A DNA stretch of 64,000 nucleotides from JBJYKD01 sp049310025 (GCF_049310025.1 NZ_JBJYKD010000001.1:124001-188000), one strand, 5' to 3'. Counted from the stretch's first letter, positions 52,127 through 62,016 are shown. The notes: generated from the sequence alone by a model not told the origin. Made by a program: numbers and translations.

Positions 52127-53614
52127 TTACAGAGTCACCCCGTTTTTGAATATGGCTATCTCCCTGAACCCCATTTTTTCGGATTTTGTGGGATAACCGG
52201 AGGCTACTTTCACAACGAACTCCAGAAGTTCTTCCGACAGTTTTTCCATGGATTCACCGCTCAACAGCCTTCCCGCGTCGAAATCCATCCAGCCGGATTT
52301 TTTCCGGAATATTTCACTGTTGGTGGCTATTTTTACGGTGGGCACGGCGGTCCCAAGGGGTGTCCCACGGCCCGTGGTAAACAGAACCATCTGGCAGCCC
52401 GCCGCCGCCAGCGCCGTGGCCGCCACCATGTCGTTGCCCGGGCCGCTCAGGAGGTTTAGCCCTTTTTCCTTCACCGTATCCCCGTACTCCAGCACGTCCA
52501 CTACCCGGCCGGTGCCTCCTTTCTGGGTGCAGCCAAGGGACTTTTCCTCAAGGGTGGTGATGCCTCCTTTTTTGTTGCCGGGGGATGGGTTTTCGTATAT
52601 CGGCTGGTTGTACCCCATGAAGTACTCTTTAAAATCGTTTATGAGCCTCACAGTCTTCTCAAAAACTTCCCTGTTTTTGGCGCGGTTCATGAGTATGGTT
52701 TCGGCCCCGAACATCTCTGGCACCTCAGTGAGCACTGTACTGCCGCCGCATGCGGTGAGTTTGTCGGAAAACACGCCCACCAGGGGATTGGCGGTAATGC
52801 CGGAAAAACCGTCGGAACCGCCGCACTTAAGCCCCACCACCAGGTCCGAGAGAGGGCATTCCTCCCTCCGGAATCGGGCGGCGTATTCCACCAGCTCGCC
52901 CACCAGGCCCACACCGGCCTCAATCTCATCTTCCACTTCCTGGGCCACCAGGAATTTTACCCTTTCCGGATCGTACCCGCCCAGGACTTTTTTAAATTCC
53001 GGTATGTTATTGTTTTCACACCCCAGGCCCAGCACCAGAACACCGCCGGCGTTAGGATGGCTTACCAGGTCAGCCAGTATTTTCTGCGTATTGAGATGAT
53101 CGCGGCCCAGCTGGGAGCAGCCGTAAGGATGCTTAAACTCGTATATACCGTCTATATTTGACATACCTGCAAATTTTTCAGCCGCACGACGGGCAATGAG
53201 TTCCGCGCTCCTGTTTACGCAGCTTACGGTGGGGATAATCCAGATTTCGTTTCTCACTCCGGTTCGACCGTCTTTTCTGCGATATCCTGAAAATGTTTTA
53301 TCGCATTTTACACTTTGGAGTTCTACCTGCTGCGGGTGGTATTCATACTCCAGGATTTGGCCCAGAGCCGTCTTCAGATTATGTGAATGCACCCATTGGC
53401 CGGCTTTTATATCGCATGTGGCGTGACCGATGGGGAAACCGTACTTTACAACATTTTCATCCTTTTTTATATCCTTCAGGGCAATTTTATGACCCCTGTC
53501 TATATTCTCCAGTGCGGTAATGGAGGAAGACCCCGCGTTCAGGGTTTCGCCCTTTTTGATATCTTCGAGGGCTACCGCCACATTGTCGTTTTCGTGAATT
53601 TTTAGTACTCTCAT
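52127..53614 (-). CDS. uxaA: Altronate dehydratase
   Basis: A 495-residue UxaA that dehydrates D-altronate to 2-keto-3-deoxy-gluconate in galacturonate catabolism. It has an N-terminal SAF domain (about 1-95) and the large catalytic domain with GYRRKDGRTGVRNEIWIIPTV, HPYGCSQLG, LGLGCENNN, GLKCGGSDGFSGI and TEVPEMFGAE. Full length. It lies 15 bp after the ROK regulator gene. Confidence 0.96.
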   Translation of the reverse strand: MRVLKIHENDNVAVALEDIKKGETLNAGSSSITALENIDRGHKIALKDIKKDENVVKYGFPIGHATCDIKAGQWVHSHNLKTALGQILEYEYHPQQVELQSVKCDKTFSGYRRKDGRTGVRNEIWIIPTVSCVNRSAELIARRAAEKFAGMSNIDGIYEFKHPYGCSQLGRDHLNTQKILADLVSHPNAGGVLVLGLGCENNNIPEFKKVLGGYDPERVKFLVAQEVEDEIEAGVGLVGELVEYAARFRREECPLSDLVVGLKCGGSDGFSGITANPLVGVFSDKLTACGGSTVLTEVPEMFGAETILMNRAKNREVFEKTVRLINDFKEYFMGYNQPIYENPSPGNKKGGITTLEEKSLGCTQKGGTGRVVDVLEYGDTVKEKGLNLLSGPGNDMVAATALAAAGCQMVLFTTGRGTPLGTAVPTVKIATNSEIFRKKSGWMDFDAGRLLSGESMEKLSEELLEFVVKVASGYPTKSEKMGFREIAIFKNGVTL

Positions 53615-53629
53615 AAAAATTCTCCTTTT

Positions 53630-54910
53630 TTACACTGTAGTTAAACCCTCTGCATCTTCCTGTCTGTCGTTATTTAATTGAATATTGGCCAGCATATTTG
53701 AGCTCGATTTAAAGAGTTCTCTCAGGGCCAGAGCACATGCTCCTATTACTCCTGAATTTCCATCAAGAAAAGATACATTTATGGAGGTGGCCCTTGCTAT
53801 TTCCGGAAACGCGTGGGAATCTACCGTTTCTTTTAATACATCCAAAAAGATTTTAGCCGATACCGCCATTTTCCCACCGATAAAAACCGCTTCCGGGTTG
53901 TAAAGATTTACCACATCAGCTATTGCTATACCCACATACCGAGCCATTTGCTTCAAAAGTTCATGAGAATAACAACCTTCTATTGAGACGAATTTTAATA
54001 TGTCATCAATACCAACTTTTCCCTTAGTTTTCCATACCTCTTTTAACGGATCGCCGTCTTTTGTGAGCGGCAATTCGGAATTGGCCCTCCTTACCAGAGC
54101 CGGAATGCCGCAAATACTCTCAAGGCACCCCCGGTTGCCGCAGTTGCACAGCGGTCCTTCTTCCATAATGACAATATGCCCAATTTCCCCGGCATGACCC
54201 TGAAATCCCTGCACGATGCGATCATCCATTATAATTCCCGCGCTGATACCTTCACCCAGGTTTATATACACCAGGTTTCTGTAAGCGGTACCGCCGCCAA
54301 ACCATCGCTCAGCAAGAGCGGAGGCGTTGGAGTTGTTCTCAACGAAAACCGGCAGCCCCAGTTGCGTTTCGATAGCTTTTTTAACCGGAAAACCCTGCCA
54401 TTTGGGCCCCAGGTTGATAGAACGCTTGACTACCCCCTCTCCAACGTTCAAGAGCCCGGGAAAGGCTATTCCAATGCCAAGAAAATTCTTTCCCCGGTGA
54501 ATTTCATCCTGCATAACCTGCTTTATGGCATTTACCAGCTGCGGAATTCCGGTTTCGGGATCAGTCATGTCAAGTTTAATTATATTTATTCCGGTGGGGT
54601 CGTTTTTTAAATCCGCTATGCCCATAGAAGTTTCAAAACGCGTTACCTCAATACCTATGACGTATCCGGCTTCAGGATTAAACTTCAGTTTAACCGGTCT
54701 TCTGCCGCCCCGGGATTTATCCAGCCCCACTTCTTTTACCAATCCCATATTCAGAAGTTCCCGGATTATTCCCGTAATAGCCGGAGGAGTAAGACCCGTT
54801 ATCTTTGCCAGTTCCTGCCGTGATATGGGTTCATGCTCTTTAATTATATTCATAACCGTCATTCTGTTAATTTTTTTTACATATTTACTGTTTCCCGGTC
54901 CTTTTGACAT
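53630..54910 (-). CDS. ROK-family transcriptional regulator (NagC/XylR type)
   Basis: A 426-residue regulator. The N-terminal winged helix (ISRQELAKITGLTPPAITGII) is followed by a ROK sugar-kinase-like domain with GIGIAFPGLLN, VENNSNASALAERWFGGG, GHAGEIGHIV and the zinc motif CNCGNRGCLES. It probably senses a uronate intermediate and represses the surrounding cluster. ATG 54910 is preferred; GTG 54919 is in frame but overlaps the ribosome binding region. Confidence 0.93.
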   Translation of the reverse strand: MSKGPGNSKYVKKINRMTVMNIIKEHEPISRQELAKITGLTPPAITGIIRELLNMGLVKEVGLDKSRGGRRPVKLKFNPEAGYVIGIEVTRFETSMGIADLKNDPTGINIIKLDMTDPETGIPQLVNAIKQVMQDEIHRGKNFLGIGIAFPGLLNVGEGVVKRSINLGPKWQGFPVKKAIETQLGLPVFVENNSNASALAERWFGGGTAYRNLVYINLGEGISAGIIMDDRIVQGFQGHAGEIGHIVIMEEGPLCNCGNRGCLESICGIPALVRRANSELPLTKDGDPLKEVWKTKGKVGIDDILKFVSIEGCYSHELLKQMARYVGIAIADVVNLYNPEAVFIGGKMAVSAKIFLDVLKETVDSHAFPEIARATSINVSFLDGNSGVIGACALALRELFKSSSNMLANIQLNNDRQEDAEGLTTV

Positions 54911-54985
54911 CGCTATCACCTTTACCTGCTAAATATCTTTCGATAAAAGTTTTTAAATTCCTGCCGGAATACAACCGCCAGCGAT

Positions 54986-56539
54986 TTATTTCCCCTGTAA
55001 AAGTCGAATATGTTTTCCTATATGATTTTCCAGGGCTTCATAATAACATTCTTCGTATTCATGCAATATATCGTATATATCATCTTTGAAGAGATATTTT
55101 CCGGTGCCGTCTTTTGCGGTTAAAATCTGACCAAAAGTTATATGAAGCACCTGACGGGCGTCGCTGTGGGTTAATACTTCCGCCAGTTCTTTATCGTCAA
55201 CTGCAGTGATTTCGGGTAGGTTTGCAAGGTTTGCGGTAACGTGGTAATACTTTCTGGCTTCATTGAAATGTTCCAGCGCGAAAACAAAAATCCTTCTAAA
55301 TACTTCCGGTTTTTTCCAGGCGATCACTTTTAAGGCCTCGAGCCAGTTAGTTCCGGCGGTCTTCACATGTACCCGCCCTTTTGTATATTTTCCTATGATG
55401 GGAAATACCCTGAATTTGTCGCTGCCGGAATGAATGCTGAGCCGATATCCGAAGTGATCGGCGATTTTTGCATGGATTATAAATTCCCTTTCAAATTGTG
55501 CAATATCGCCAATATAATCGACGGCCTTTTGAAATTCGCCGCAAAACCGGGGCGCAAGGCTCGTGACATCGACTTTCATCCTATAAAGCTCGGATGCCAC
55601 GAAGTAGTGGGCTTCCGGAGTGGTGGGAGTCTGGGTTTCATCGATAGAAACTTCAAAATCCACTTCCCTGCCGGCAGGTTTTACTACATCAAAGAATATG
55701 TGTTTCGTAAAAGACAGCGCTCCGCCGTATATCAGGACCAATCTTTGCAGGGTCTGCCTGTTAAAACTTATCCTGACATCCCCTGCCTCAAATTCCCTGT
55801 CAAGATAAGTTTTTTCCATTTGCTGCCTGTATTCCTGCGGCAGGGAATTGTATTTTTCGTCAACTTCTTCCTGCGTCAGGGCGGACACGGCATTGTCTAT
55901 TTTTTCCGAGCAGTCCAGCGTTATCATGGAAAAGCCAAGGTCCAGGGCCTTCCTGACCTCTTCTTCGGTCTTTAAATGATCTCCGTCGGCTGCAAATCCC
56001 TGCCTGTACCCTTCCTGAAAAACAGCCCATGAAGCGGCGTCCAGCACATCTTCAAAGGTCCTGCCGGTGAGAGTAATCTCGCGGATCGACTGCTGTGCCA
56101 ATACGGGCCTGACACCGGTCTTTTTAATAATGCGAAGATGGCCCGGGGAAGCAAGCCCCAGGCGGTCTCCCAATCCCACGCTCATTCCTTTTTTCCCAAA
56201 ATTCACCGGCGCAGTAAACGGAAAATACTTGCGCAGCGCCACGGCGTTTCGGTGATTGAGCGGCATTAATTTGACTTTTTTCCCGTTGATTTGGAATGTG
56301 GATTCCTCTTCAAAGTCCCTGGTAATTGCCGAAGCTTCTTTTTCTATTTCTATAGCCACCAGTTTCTTTTGCTTTTTTTGTTTAATCAAAAAGAAATAGC
56401 AACCTTTAATGTAATTAATGGATTCCGGATAAACCCTATAAACATCAAAATTTGCCGCTGCTTCTTTTTTTACTTCTTCTAATGTCAGCTCATCCGAAAT
56501 GAGCTTTTTACAGAAAATTTCAAGACCATCTGACAACAT
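54986..56539 (-). CDS. uxaE: Tagaturonate epimerase family protein
   Basis: A 517-residue protein matching UxaE, the tagaturonate 3-epimerase first characterised in Thermotoga, which makes fructuronate from tagaturonate. Recognisable stretches are GLGDRLGLASPGHL, REITLTGRTFEDVL, GFAADGDHLKT, SIDETQTPTTPEAH and RLSIHSGSDKF (a metal-site region). It allows galacturonate carbon to enter the fructuronate branch. It follows uxaB by 41 bp. The 54911-54985 gap contains no evident terminator. Confidence 0.9.
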   Translation of the reverse strand: MLSDGLEIFCKKLISDELTLEEVKKEAAANFDVYRVYPESINYIKGCYFFLIKQKKQKKLVAIEIEKEASAITRDFEEESTFQINGKKVKLMPLNHRNAVALRKYFPFTAPVNFGKKGMSVGLGDRLGLASPGHLRIIKKTGVRPVLAQQSIREITLTGRTFEDVLDAASWAVFQEGYRQGFAADGDHLKTEEEVRKALDLGFSMITLDCSEKIDNAVSALTQEEVDEKYNSLPQEYRQQMEKTYLDREFEAGDVRISFNRQTLQRLVLIYGGALSFTKHIFFDVVKPAGREVDFEVSIDETQTPTTPEAHYFVASELYRMKVDVTSLAPRFCGEFQKAVDYIGDIAQFEREFIIHAKIADHFGYRLSIHSGSDKFRVFPIIGKYTKGRVHVKTAGTNWLEALKVIAWKKPEVFRRIFVFALEHFNEARKYYHVTANLANLPEITAVDDKELAEVLTHSDARQVLHITFGQILTAKDGTGKYLFKDDIYDILHEYEECYYEALENHIGKHIRLLQGK

Positions 56540-56580
56540 AACTCCCCCTTAAAGTTTAAAGAGTCGCTTATTTTTTAACC

Positions 56581-58104
56581 TCATTTTACAAGTCCCGCCA
56601 CAGTAGCCTTAATGCCATCTTTTGCAATCTGATGGAGGTAGCCACCCACCTTTTCAGCAAAGCCCTCGACGCTGCTGAGATCTTCACCCCACATTTCGGT
56701 GTTGGACAGAACTTTTCTTGCCACTTCAACGGCGGATTCTCTGCTGCCGTCATAGGTCCCCCACGTGCTTTCGAAGAACTCAAGGGCCCATTTATCATCT
56801 TTCATGGTAAACTCACCCTTTTCTCTGCGGGCCTTCATGGTGCTGCCTTCCACTTTTCCGTCTTTATATACGGCTATCAGTGCCGCCATCGAAAAAGTAA
56901 GCTTTTCCGGCAATTTGCCGTTTAATTTTTTATACTCGAGTATGGATGGTAAAACCCTTGTCTTAAATTTGGATGAGGAATTCAACAGAATGCTTATGAG
57001 GTAGTGCTTTATATAAGGATTTCGGAAACGTTCCACTACCGAATCGGCAAATTCCGTAAGCATGCCTTTGTCCAGGTCGATGGACGGGATTATTTCATCA
57101 TAAATGATTTGCCGCGTATACTTACCCATCACTTCATGGTCCATCATCTCTCCCACGGTATCAAGGCCGTACAGGAATGCCGCCGGCACCGAAGATGTGT
57201 GAGCGCCGTTTAATATCCTTACCTTCCGGGTCCTGTACGGGGTCATGTCATCGGTCCAGATCACATTCAGGCCGATTTTTGTAAAAGGCAGTCTTTCGGA
57301 AAGCTCCGCGGGGCCTTCAATGACCCAGAGGTGGAACAGTTCGCCCGTATCCAGCAGATCGTCTTCATATCCAAGTTTTTCCTTAATTTCATTTATCTCA
57401 TCCTTTGGATATCCGGTGACCACCCGGTCCACCAGTGTATTCAGGAAGGTGTTGTGTTGTTTTATCCATGTCTTGAATTCCCCTGGCAGGTTCCAGTCGT
57501 CGGAAAGCTGGAGGATGATTTTTTTCAAATTGTCGCCGTTTCTGTCGATAAGCTCACACGGAATTATGACCATCCCTTTTGCGGGATCTCCGTTAAAGTG
57601 TTTGAATCTGTGGTAGAGGTATGCGGTGAGTTTCCCTGGATAAGATACGGGGGGCTTTTTGTCAAAGCTGTCGTTTTTGTCATATGATATGCCTGCTTCG
57701 GTGGTGTTCGATATGACAAATTCAATATCGGGGTTTTCTGCACATTTGAGAAATTCGTCCCATTGAGTGTAGGGATTTATACCCCGGCTCACCGAGCTTA
57801 TTATTTCTTTTAATTCCGTGGGCTTGCCGTCTTTCAGGCCTCTCAGAATCAGCGTGTACAATCCATCCTGTTCATTTAATTTTGAAACCAGACCTTCTGC
57901 TATGGGCTGAACCACCACGATGCGCCCGTTAAAAAGATTGTTTTTGTTCAATTGATGAAACATCCAGTCCACAAAGGCTCTCAAGAAGTTGCCCTCTCCA
58001 AACTGGATGACTCTTTCCGGGAGGTCTTCGGGAAAAGGCTGAACCTGTAAATCCTCCGGAAACTTAAAATTACTTTTTAATAATTGTTTGTTAAGTTTTT
58101 CCAC
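56581..58104 (-). CDS. uxaB: Tagaturonate reductase (altronate oxidoreductase)
   Basis: A 507-residue NADH-dependent mannitol-dehydrogenase-superfamily enzyme that reduces tagaturonate to altronate. It has RVIQFGEGNFLRAFVDWM at the N-terminus, FVISNTTEAGI, IIPCELIDRNGDNLKKI and KVRILNGAHTSSVPAAFL with the catalytic Lys/Asn/His set. Start is GTG 58104 with GGAGG 8 nt upstream. It leads the uxaB-uxaE-ROK-uxaA unit. Confidence 0.95.
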   Translation of the reverse strand: MEKLNKQLLKSNFKFPEDLQVQPFPEDLPERVIQFGEGNFLRAFVDWMFHQLNKNNLFNGRIVVVQPIAEGLVSKLNEQDGLYTLILRGLKDGKPTELKEIISSVSRGINPYTQWDEFLKCAENPDIEFVISNTTEAGISYDKNDSFDKKPPVSYPGKLTAYLYHRFKHFNGDPAKGMVIIPCELIDRNGDNLKKIILQLSDDWNLPGEFKTWIKQHNTFLNTLVDRVVTGYPKDEINEIKEKLGYEDDLLDTGELFHLWVIEGPAELSERLPFTKIGLNVIWTDDMTPYRTRKVRILNGAHTSSVPAAFLYGLDTVGEMMDHEVMGKYTRQIIYDEIIPSIDLDKGMLTEFADSVVERFRNPYIKHYLISILLNSSSKFKTRVLPSILEYKKLNGKLPEKLTFSMAALIAVYKDGKVEGSTMKARREKGEFTMKDDKWALEFFESTWGTYDGSRESAVEVARKVLSNTEMWGEDLSSVEGFAEKVGGYLHQIAKDGIKATVAGLVK

Positions 58105-58131
58105 AATATCTTCCTCCCCGTTTTAATAACT

Positions 58132-58144
58132 TTAATTAATTAAT
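58132..58144. promoter_or_regulatory. AT-rich palindrome upstream of uxaB
   Basis: TTAATTAATTAAT occurs 28 bp upstream of uxaB, and the identical 13-mer occurs upstream of dctP at 63267-63279. It could be an operator shared by the two halves of the uronate cluster. Low sequence complexity makes chance recurrence possible. Confidence 0.35.
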
Positions 58145-58230
58145 TTAATTATGTATTCTGTTTTAATAATGAAAAATCCTTCTTTGTGAAAAAAATTTAA
58201 TATAATACCCGACAACAGGTCTTTAAAGGG

Positions 58231-58257
58231 AAAAAATGGCCCTGTACAGGCCATTTT
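58231..58257 (-). terminator. Terminator after iolB
   Basis: On the minus strand AAAATGGCC and GGCCATTTT form a 9-bp stem around TGTACAG, followed by a six-T run. It ends the dctP-dctQ-dctM-M24-iolB unit and separates it from uxaB. Confidence 0.9.
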
Positions 58258-58261
58258 AATT

Positions 58262-59080
58262 CTATTTTAGTATTGGACCGATATTTTCAAGCCAGGCCAG
58301 CTTCGGGTCGTCCCTCGGGATAAGTTTCCTGCCGTAGTTTCCTGCCATTACCCAAAGATAATAGACCTGAAATCCCGGTGCAGCCGCCACAGGATGATAG
58401 CCTTTTGGAATAAATACCGTATCCCCGTCTTTGATCATATACGCTTCCCTTAAAGAAAGGTCATCGGTATACATCACCTGAATGCCGAAACCGTCGCGGG
58501 GTTTGACCTTGAAATAATATATTTCTTCCATGTTGGCTTCATATGGCGGATTGTACGTGTCATGTTTGTGGGAGGGATAGCTGGACCACTGACCGGGGTA
58601 TGAATAAGTTTCACCCACCACTATTCGCTGCACTCTGCCTTCGCCGTTATCGACGACAATATCATAGACATCTCTCTGGTAGTTTAGAATTCCCCGATGA
58701 TTGAATATCACTTCTTCGGGTTTTACCACGAAAGGCTCAAACTGCTTTTCCGCCTTTGCAAAACATACTCCGACTTCAAGGTTTAATCCCTGCGATTCGG
58801 TAATTTCGTATTCGCTGTTCACGGGAACATATACTGCAGTGGCCTTGCCAGAAAATACATCCTTCCTCTCACCCAGGTTCGGGTAAGATAAACCGTTTAC
58901 CTTTATGTCACATTTTCCGGACATAATTACAAGCACAACCTCTTCATTTTTCGTTTCGCCTGCATAAGTTTCATTTGCTCCGAGTTTTAAAACTCCCAGA
59001 CCCGTATATTCAGATGGTTCGCCTATTTTTACAATTTCTCTGTATCCTTTAAAATCCTCAGCTGGATAAAAATACTTCAA
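58262..59080 (-). CDS. iolB: 5-deoxy-glucuronate isomerase (IolB family)
   Basis: A 272-residue bicupin of the KduI/IolB family. It fits IolB rather than KduI: GQWSSYPSHKHD with metal-binding histidines, EEIYYFKV, VMYTDDLSLREAY and PKGYHPVAAAPGFQVYYLWVMAG. IolB normally works in myo-inositol breakdown, but no other iol gene is near; it sits in a uronate cluster. It may act on a deoxy-keto-uronate here, in the role of KduI. Start is TTG 59080 behind AAGGAGG. Confidence 0.92.
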   Translation of the reverse strand: MKYFYPAEDFKGYREIVKIGEPSEYTGLGVLKLGANETYAGETKNEEVVLVIMSGKCDIKVNGLSYPNLGERKDVFSGKATAVYVPVNSEYEITESQGLNLEVGVCFAKAEKQFEPFVVKPEEVIFNHRGILNYQRDVYDIVVDNGEGRVQRIVVGETYSYPGQWSSYPSHKHDTYNPPYEANMEEIYYFKVKPRDGFGIQVMYTDDLSLREAYMIKDGDTVFIPKGYHPVAAAPGFQVYYLWVMAGNYGRKLIPRDDPKLAWLENIGPILK

Positions 59081-59134
59081 TCCTGTTGCCTCCTTAAAAT
59101 TTATTAATATATTTATATATTTATATATTTATTT

Positions 59135-60220
59135 TTACCTGATCAATATATCAGGCCTTTTTATCGAAAAACCTTGATACTCCACATCGACGGTTGGGAA
59201 GTTTACGCACGGTGTTATTATCTCAGGCCCGCTTTTTTCTACTAAAATGGTATCTTCTGATTTTACACCCGCAATGGTGGGATTCCATGCGTACGCCTGA
59301 TTTTCCTCTACCGTCACATCGCAGTATGACGTGGCCCGGAACTCCCGCGAATTGTATCCCGCCATACCGCCCTGATGATGGTTTTTCCATTCACCGGCAA
59401 AGCCCACTTTTTTATATACTTCTTTCGCCCTTTCAAATATATCTTTGACCTTCACCCCCGGCATAGTGGCGCCTATAAAAGCCGCATCGACCTTCAGCAC
59501 AGCATAGTGCCTTTTTTTCAAATCCACCGGTGGATGGCCAAAGTGGATCAATCTGGTGGCTGATGTCATAAGCCCCCATTTGTGTCCTGATATTGCGAGC
59601 AGGGCGTATTTTTCAATCTTTTTTTCCGTAGGCAGGGGATGCCTGTATTTGTATGCCCTGTCATCGGCGGCAACCAGCGTTACCCAGGGGTTAAATCCCA
59701 AACTTGCGGCGGCCTCTTTAATCTTTTCCTCAACATGCAGTTCGCTTTGCCCGGGTTTAATTTCCAGGGCAACCCTTTCCAGAATGGCAGAGGCGCATTT
59801 CCCCGTTTCCCTATATCTTTCCTTTTCTTGGGGGACCAGCTTCCAGCGGAGTCTTGCAATTTTATCGGCAAGCTCGGTATCAGTATAAACCTTTTCACCG
59901 GAGCATATCTCCTTTAAAACGCCGGCCTTCCCAGAGGGTTCCCACCACGGATATTCCACCTTTTCCACAGGCAGGCCTTTTAACTCCTCATCCATGAGCC
60001 TCTGCCCTTCGATATTATTGACAACCAGGTAGACTTTGTCGCCCGTAATGAGCAAACTTCCGCACGCCTCTAACGATGTGTTGTTCACATAAGGCCTCCC
60101 TCCGGAAAGCCATAGGAAATTTACCTGTGTTTCAATCAGTAAATTTTTTATGTTCTGTTCACATATCATTTTCCTTACTCTGGCCAGTTTTACATTAAAT
60201 TCTTCCGCGCTCCACGCCAT
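59135..60220 (-). CDS. M24 (creatinase/aminopeptidase P) fold protein lacking most metal ligands
   Basis: A 361-residue pita-bread-fold protein with a creatinase N-terminal domain (1-130). Against the usual five M24 metal ligands, both aspartates appear to be serine (Ser211, Ser220), the first glutamate appears to be Asn313, and only a histidine (281 or 282) and Glu322 remain. A metallopeptidase is therefore unlikely; like creatinase or other metal-free members it may hydrolyse a small metabolite. It lies between the TRAP transporter and iolB, so a uronate-derived substrate is plausible. Confidence 0.85.
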   Translation of the reverse strand: MAWSAEEFNVKLARVRKMICEQNIKNLLIETQVNFLWLSGGRPYVNNTSLEACGSLLITGDKVYLVVNNIEGQRLMDEELKGLPVEKVEYPWWEPSGKAGVLKEICSGEKVYTDTELADKIARLRWKLVPQEKERYRETGKCASAILERVALEIKPGQSELHVEEKIKEAAASLGFNPWVTLVAADDRAYKYRHPLPTEKKIEKYALLAISGHKWGLMTSATRLIHFGHPPVDLKKRHYAVLKVDAAFIGATMPGVKVKDIFERAKEVYKKVGFAGEWKNHHQGGMAGYNSREFRATSYCDVTVEENQAYAWNPTIAGVKSEDTILVEKSGPEIITPCVNFPTVDVEYQGFSIKRPDILIR

Positions 60221-60247
60221 TGTTGCACCTTCTCGAATTAAGTTAAA

Positions 60248-61537
60248 TTATTTCATTAACAGATTCGGCATAAACATTACAACCTGGGGCACATAAGTGA
60301 TCAGCATCAAAACTATAATCATAGTTACATAAAAAGGCACCATTGCCTTTGTAAGCTTCTCGATGGAGATATTGCCGATGGCACATCCAACGAAAAGGGT
60401 GCTTCCTACCGGAGGAGTCAATAGCCCGATGGACAGGTTCAACATCATAATAATGCCGAAGTGTACCGGATCTATCCCCAGCTGCATGGCCACCGGTAAA
60501 AGTATCGGTGTTGTGATTAAAATCAAAGGAGCCATATCCATGATACATCCGAGGAATAACAGCAAAATATTTATCACAAGCAAAACCACATATTTATTTG
60601 AGGATATCGAAAGCAAAGCTTGAGTTGCCAGGGCAGGTACCTTTAAATATGCAAGCATCCAGCCAAAGGCATTGGAAGTGGAGATAAGCGCCATTACTAT
60701 GGCCAGTGTTTTTAAACTGCTCAGCAGAATTGGCCCTATTTTTGTTATGGGAATATCTCTGTAAACGAAAAATGTTACAATAAAAGCGTATACGGCTGCC
60801 ACAGCGGCGGCCTCTGTTGCAGTATACAGCCCTGTTATGACGCCGACCACCACTATGACGAACGTAAACAGCCCCCAGGCGGCATCTTTTGTTGCAATCA
60901 GCGCCTGTTTGAAAGGAACCCTTTTTTCCGCCGGATAATTTCTTTTTACTGCAATGATGTACGCCATTACCATTAAAGCAACACCCAGCAATATTCCCGG
61001 AATCATGCCCGCCAGGAACATCCTCCCCACGGACACCCCGCCTGCTACCATGGCGTATATTATCATATTGTGGCTTGGGGGTATCAAAATGCCCTGGGTT
61101 GAACCGGTGATGGTGACGGCTACCGAATAATCATTGTCATATCCCTTTTTCCTCATCATGGGTATCAATATGGAGCCGATAGAAGAACTATCCGCCACGG
61201 ACGACCCCGAAATGCCTCCGAAAAACATGCTGGCAAGGACATTGACCAGCGCAAGACCTCCTCTTATGTGGCCCACAATTACGTTTGAAAAGGCTATCAA
61301 TCGTTTGGAGATCCCCCCCTGGCCCATTATTTCTCCGGCAATGATGAAGAAGGGGATTGCCATCAGCGAAAATGAATAAATTCCTTTTACCATAGCCTGA
61401 GCAAGCATAGCCATCGGTACGTGAAGATAATAAGCCGTCAATACGGATGAAATACCGAGCGAGAATGTTATCGGGACTTTAAGCAGAATCAATCCTATAA
61501 ATGTTCCCAGCAAAAGTACTATGGCTATTGTGTTCAT
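60248..61537 (-). CDS. dctM: TRAP transporter large permease DctM
   Basis: A 429-residue membrane protein with about twelve helices, the large (M) subunit of a sodium-driven tripartite transporter. Family stretches include PFFIIAGEIMGQGGIS, FFGGISGSSVADSSSIG, GILIPPSHNMIIYA and LNLSIGLLTPPVG. It lies 8 bp after dctQ. Given the cluster, a hexuronate or related sugar acid is the probable cargo. Confidence 0.95.
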   Translation of the reverse strand: MNTIAIVLLLGTFIGLILLKVPITFSLGISSVLTAYYLHVPMAMLAQAMVKGIYSFSLMAIPFFIIAGEIMGQGGISKRLIAFSNVIVGHIRGGLALVNVLASMFFGGISGSSVADSSSIGSILIPMMRKKGYDNDYSVAVTITGSTQGILIPPSHNMIIYAMVAGGVSVGRMFLAGMIPGILLGVALMVMAYIIAVKRNYPAEKRVPFKQALIATKDAAWGLFTFVIVVVGVITGLYTATEAAAVAAVYAFIVTFFVYRDIPITKIGPILLSSLKTLAIVMALISTSNAFGWMLAYLKVPALATQALLSISSNKYVVLLVINILLLFLGCIMDMAPLILITTPILLPVAMQLGIDPVHFGIIMMLNLSIGLLTPPVGSTLFVGCAIGNISIEKLTKAMVPFYVTMIIVLMLITYVPQVVMFMPNLLMK

Positions 61538-61545
61538 GTGTCATC

Positions 61546-62016
61546 TCATCTCCCTTCTTCTTTCTTTTTCAATTTCTTTATACTTAAGGAGACTGTATAT
61601 AGTGCAATAAACACCCCCGATACCGGCACCGCGGCATATAACCATGCGGAACTCAACCTTATCCCCGTAAATCTGTTTCCCGATGCAACTTTGGACATGG
61701 CGATGCCCTCAACAATCATAAAAATGGCAAAGCAAAAAATTAAAATCTTTCCAAACCAATCGAGGGCATTTTTTGTTTTATCTGACATAATCTGATCAAA
61801 AATGGTAAGGCTCAGGTGAAGGTTGTCTCTTACACCTATGGCCATACTCAAAAAGCCAAACCATATCATGCATAAAAGCGCGCTTTCTTCCCCCCACGAC
61901 GGTGTCCATTTGAAAAAATATCGGGTGATGACAATAAACGTAGTTATAAGAGTCATAACCACCAGCAGAATTTCTCCCACTACTTCTATTATTCTGTTTA
62001 AAGTCTTTTCAAACAT
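61546..62016 (-). CDS. dctQ: TRAP transporter small permease DctQ
   Basis: A 156-residue four-helix membrane protein with the DctQ pattern (FIVITRYFFKWTPSWGEESAL, MIWFGFLSMAIGVRDNLHL). Start is ATG 62016 behind GGGGTG; a longer frame to 62052 adds an unsupported extension. It pairs with dctM and lies 76 bp after dctP. Confidence 0.94.
   Translation of the reverse strand: MFEKTLNRIIEVVGEILLVVMTLITTFIVITRYFFKWTPSWGEESALLCMIWFGFLSMAIGVRDNLHLSLTIFDQIMSDKTKNALDWFGKILIFCFAIFMIVEGIAMSKVASGNRFTGIRLSSAWLYAAVPVSGVFIALYTVSLSIKKLKKKEEGR

Noticed and set aside
58262..59080. Calling this gene kduI
   Set aside because: The motifs SSYPxHKHD and GYHPVAAAPG belong to IolB; only the function may resemble KduI.
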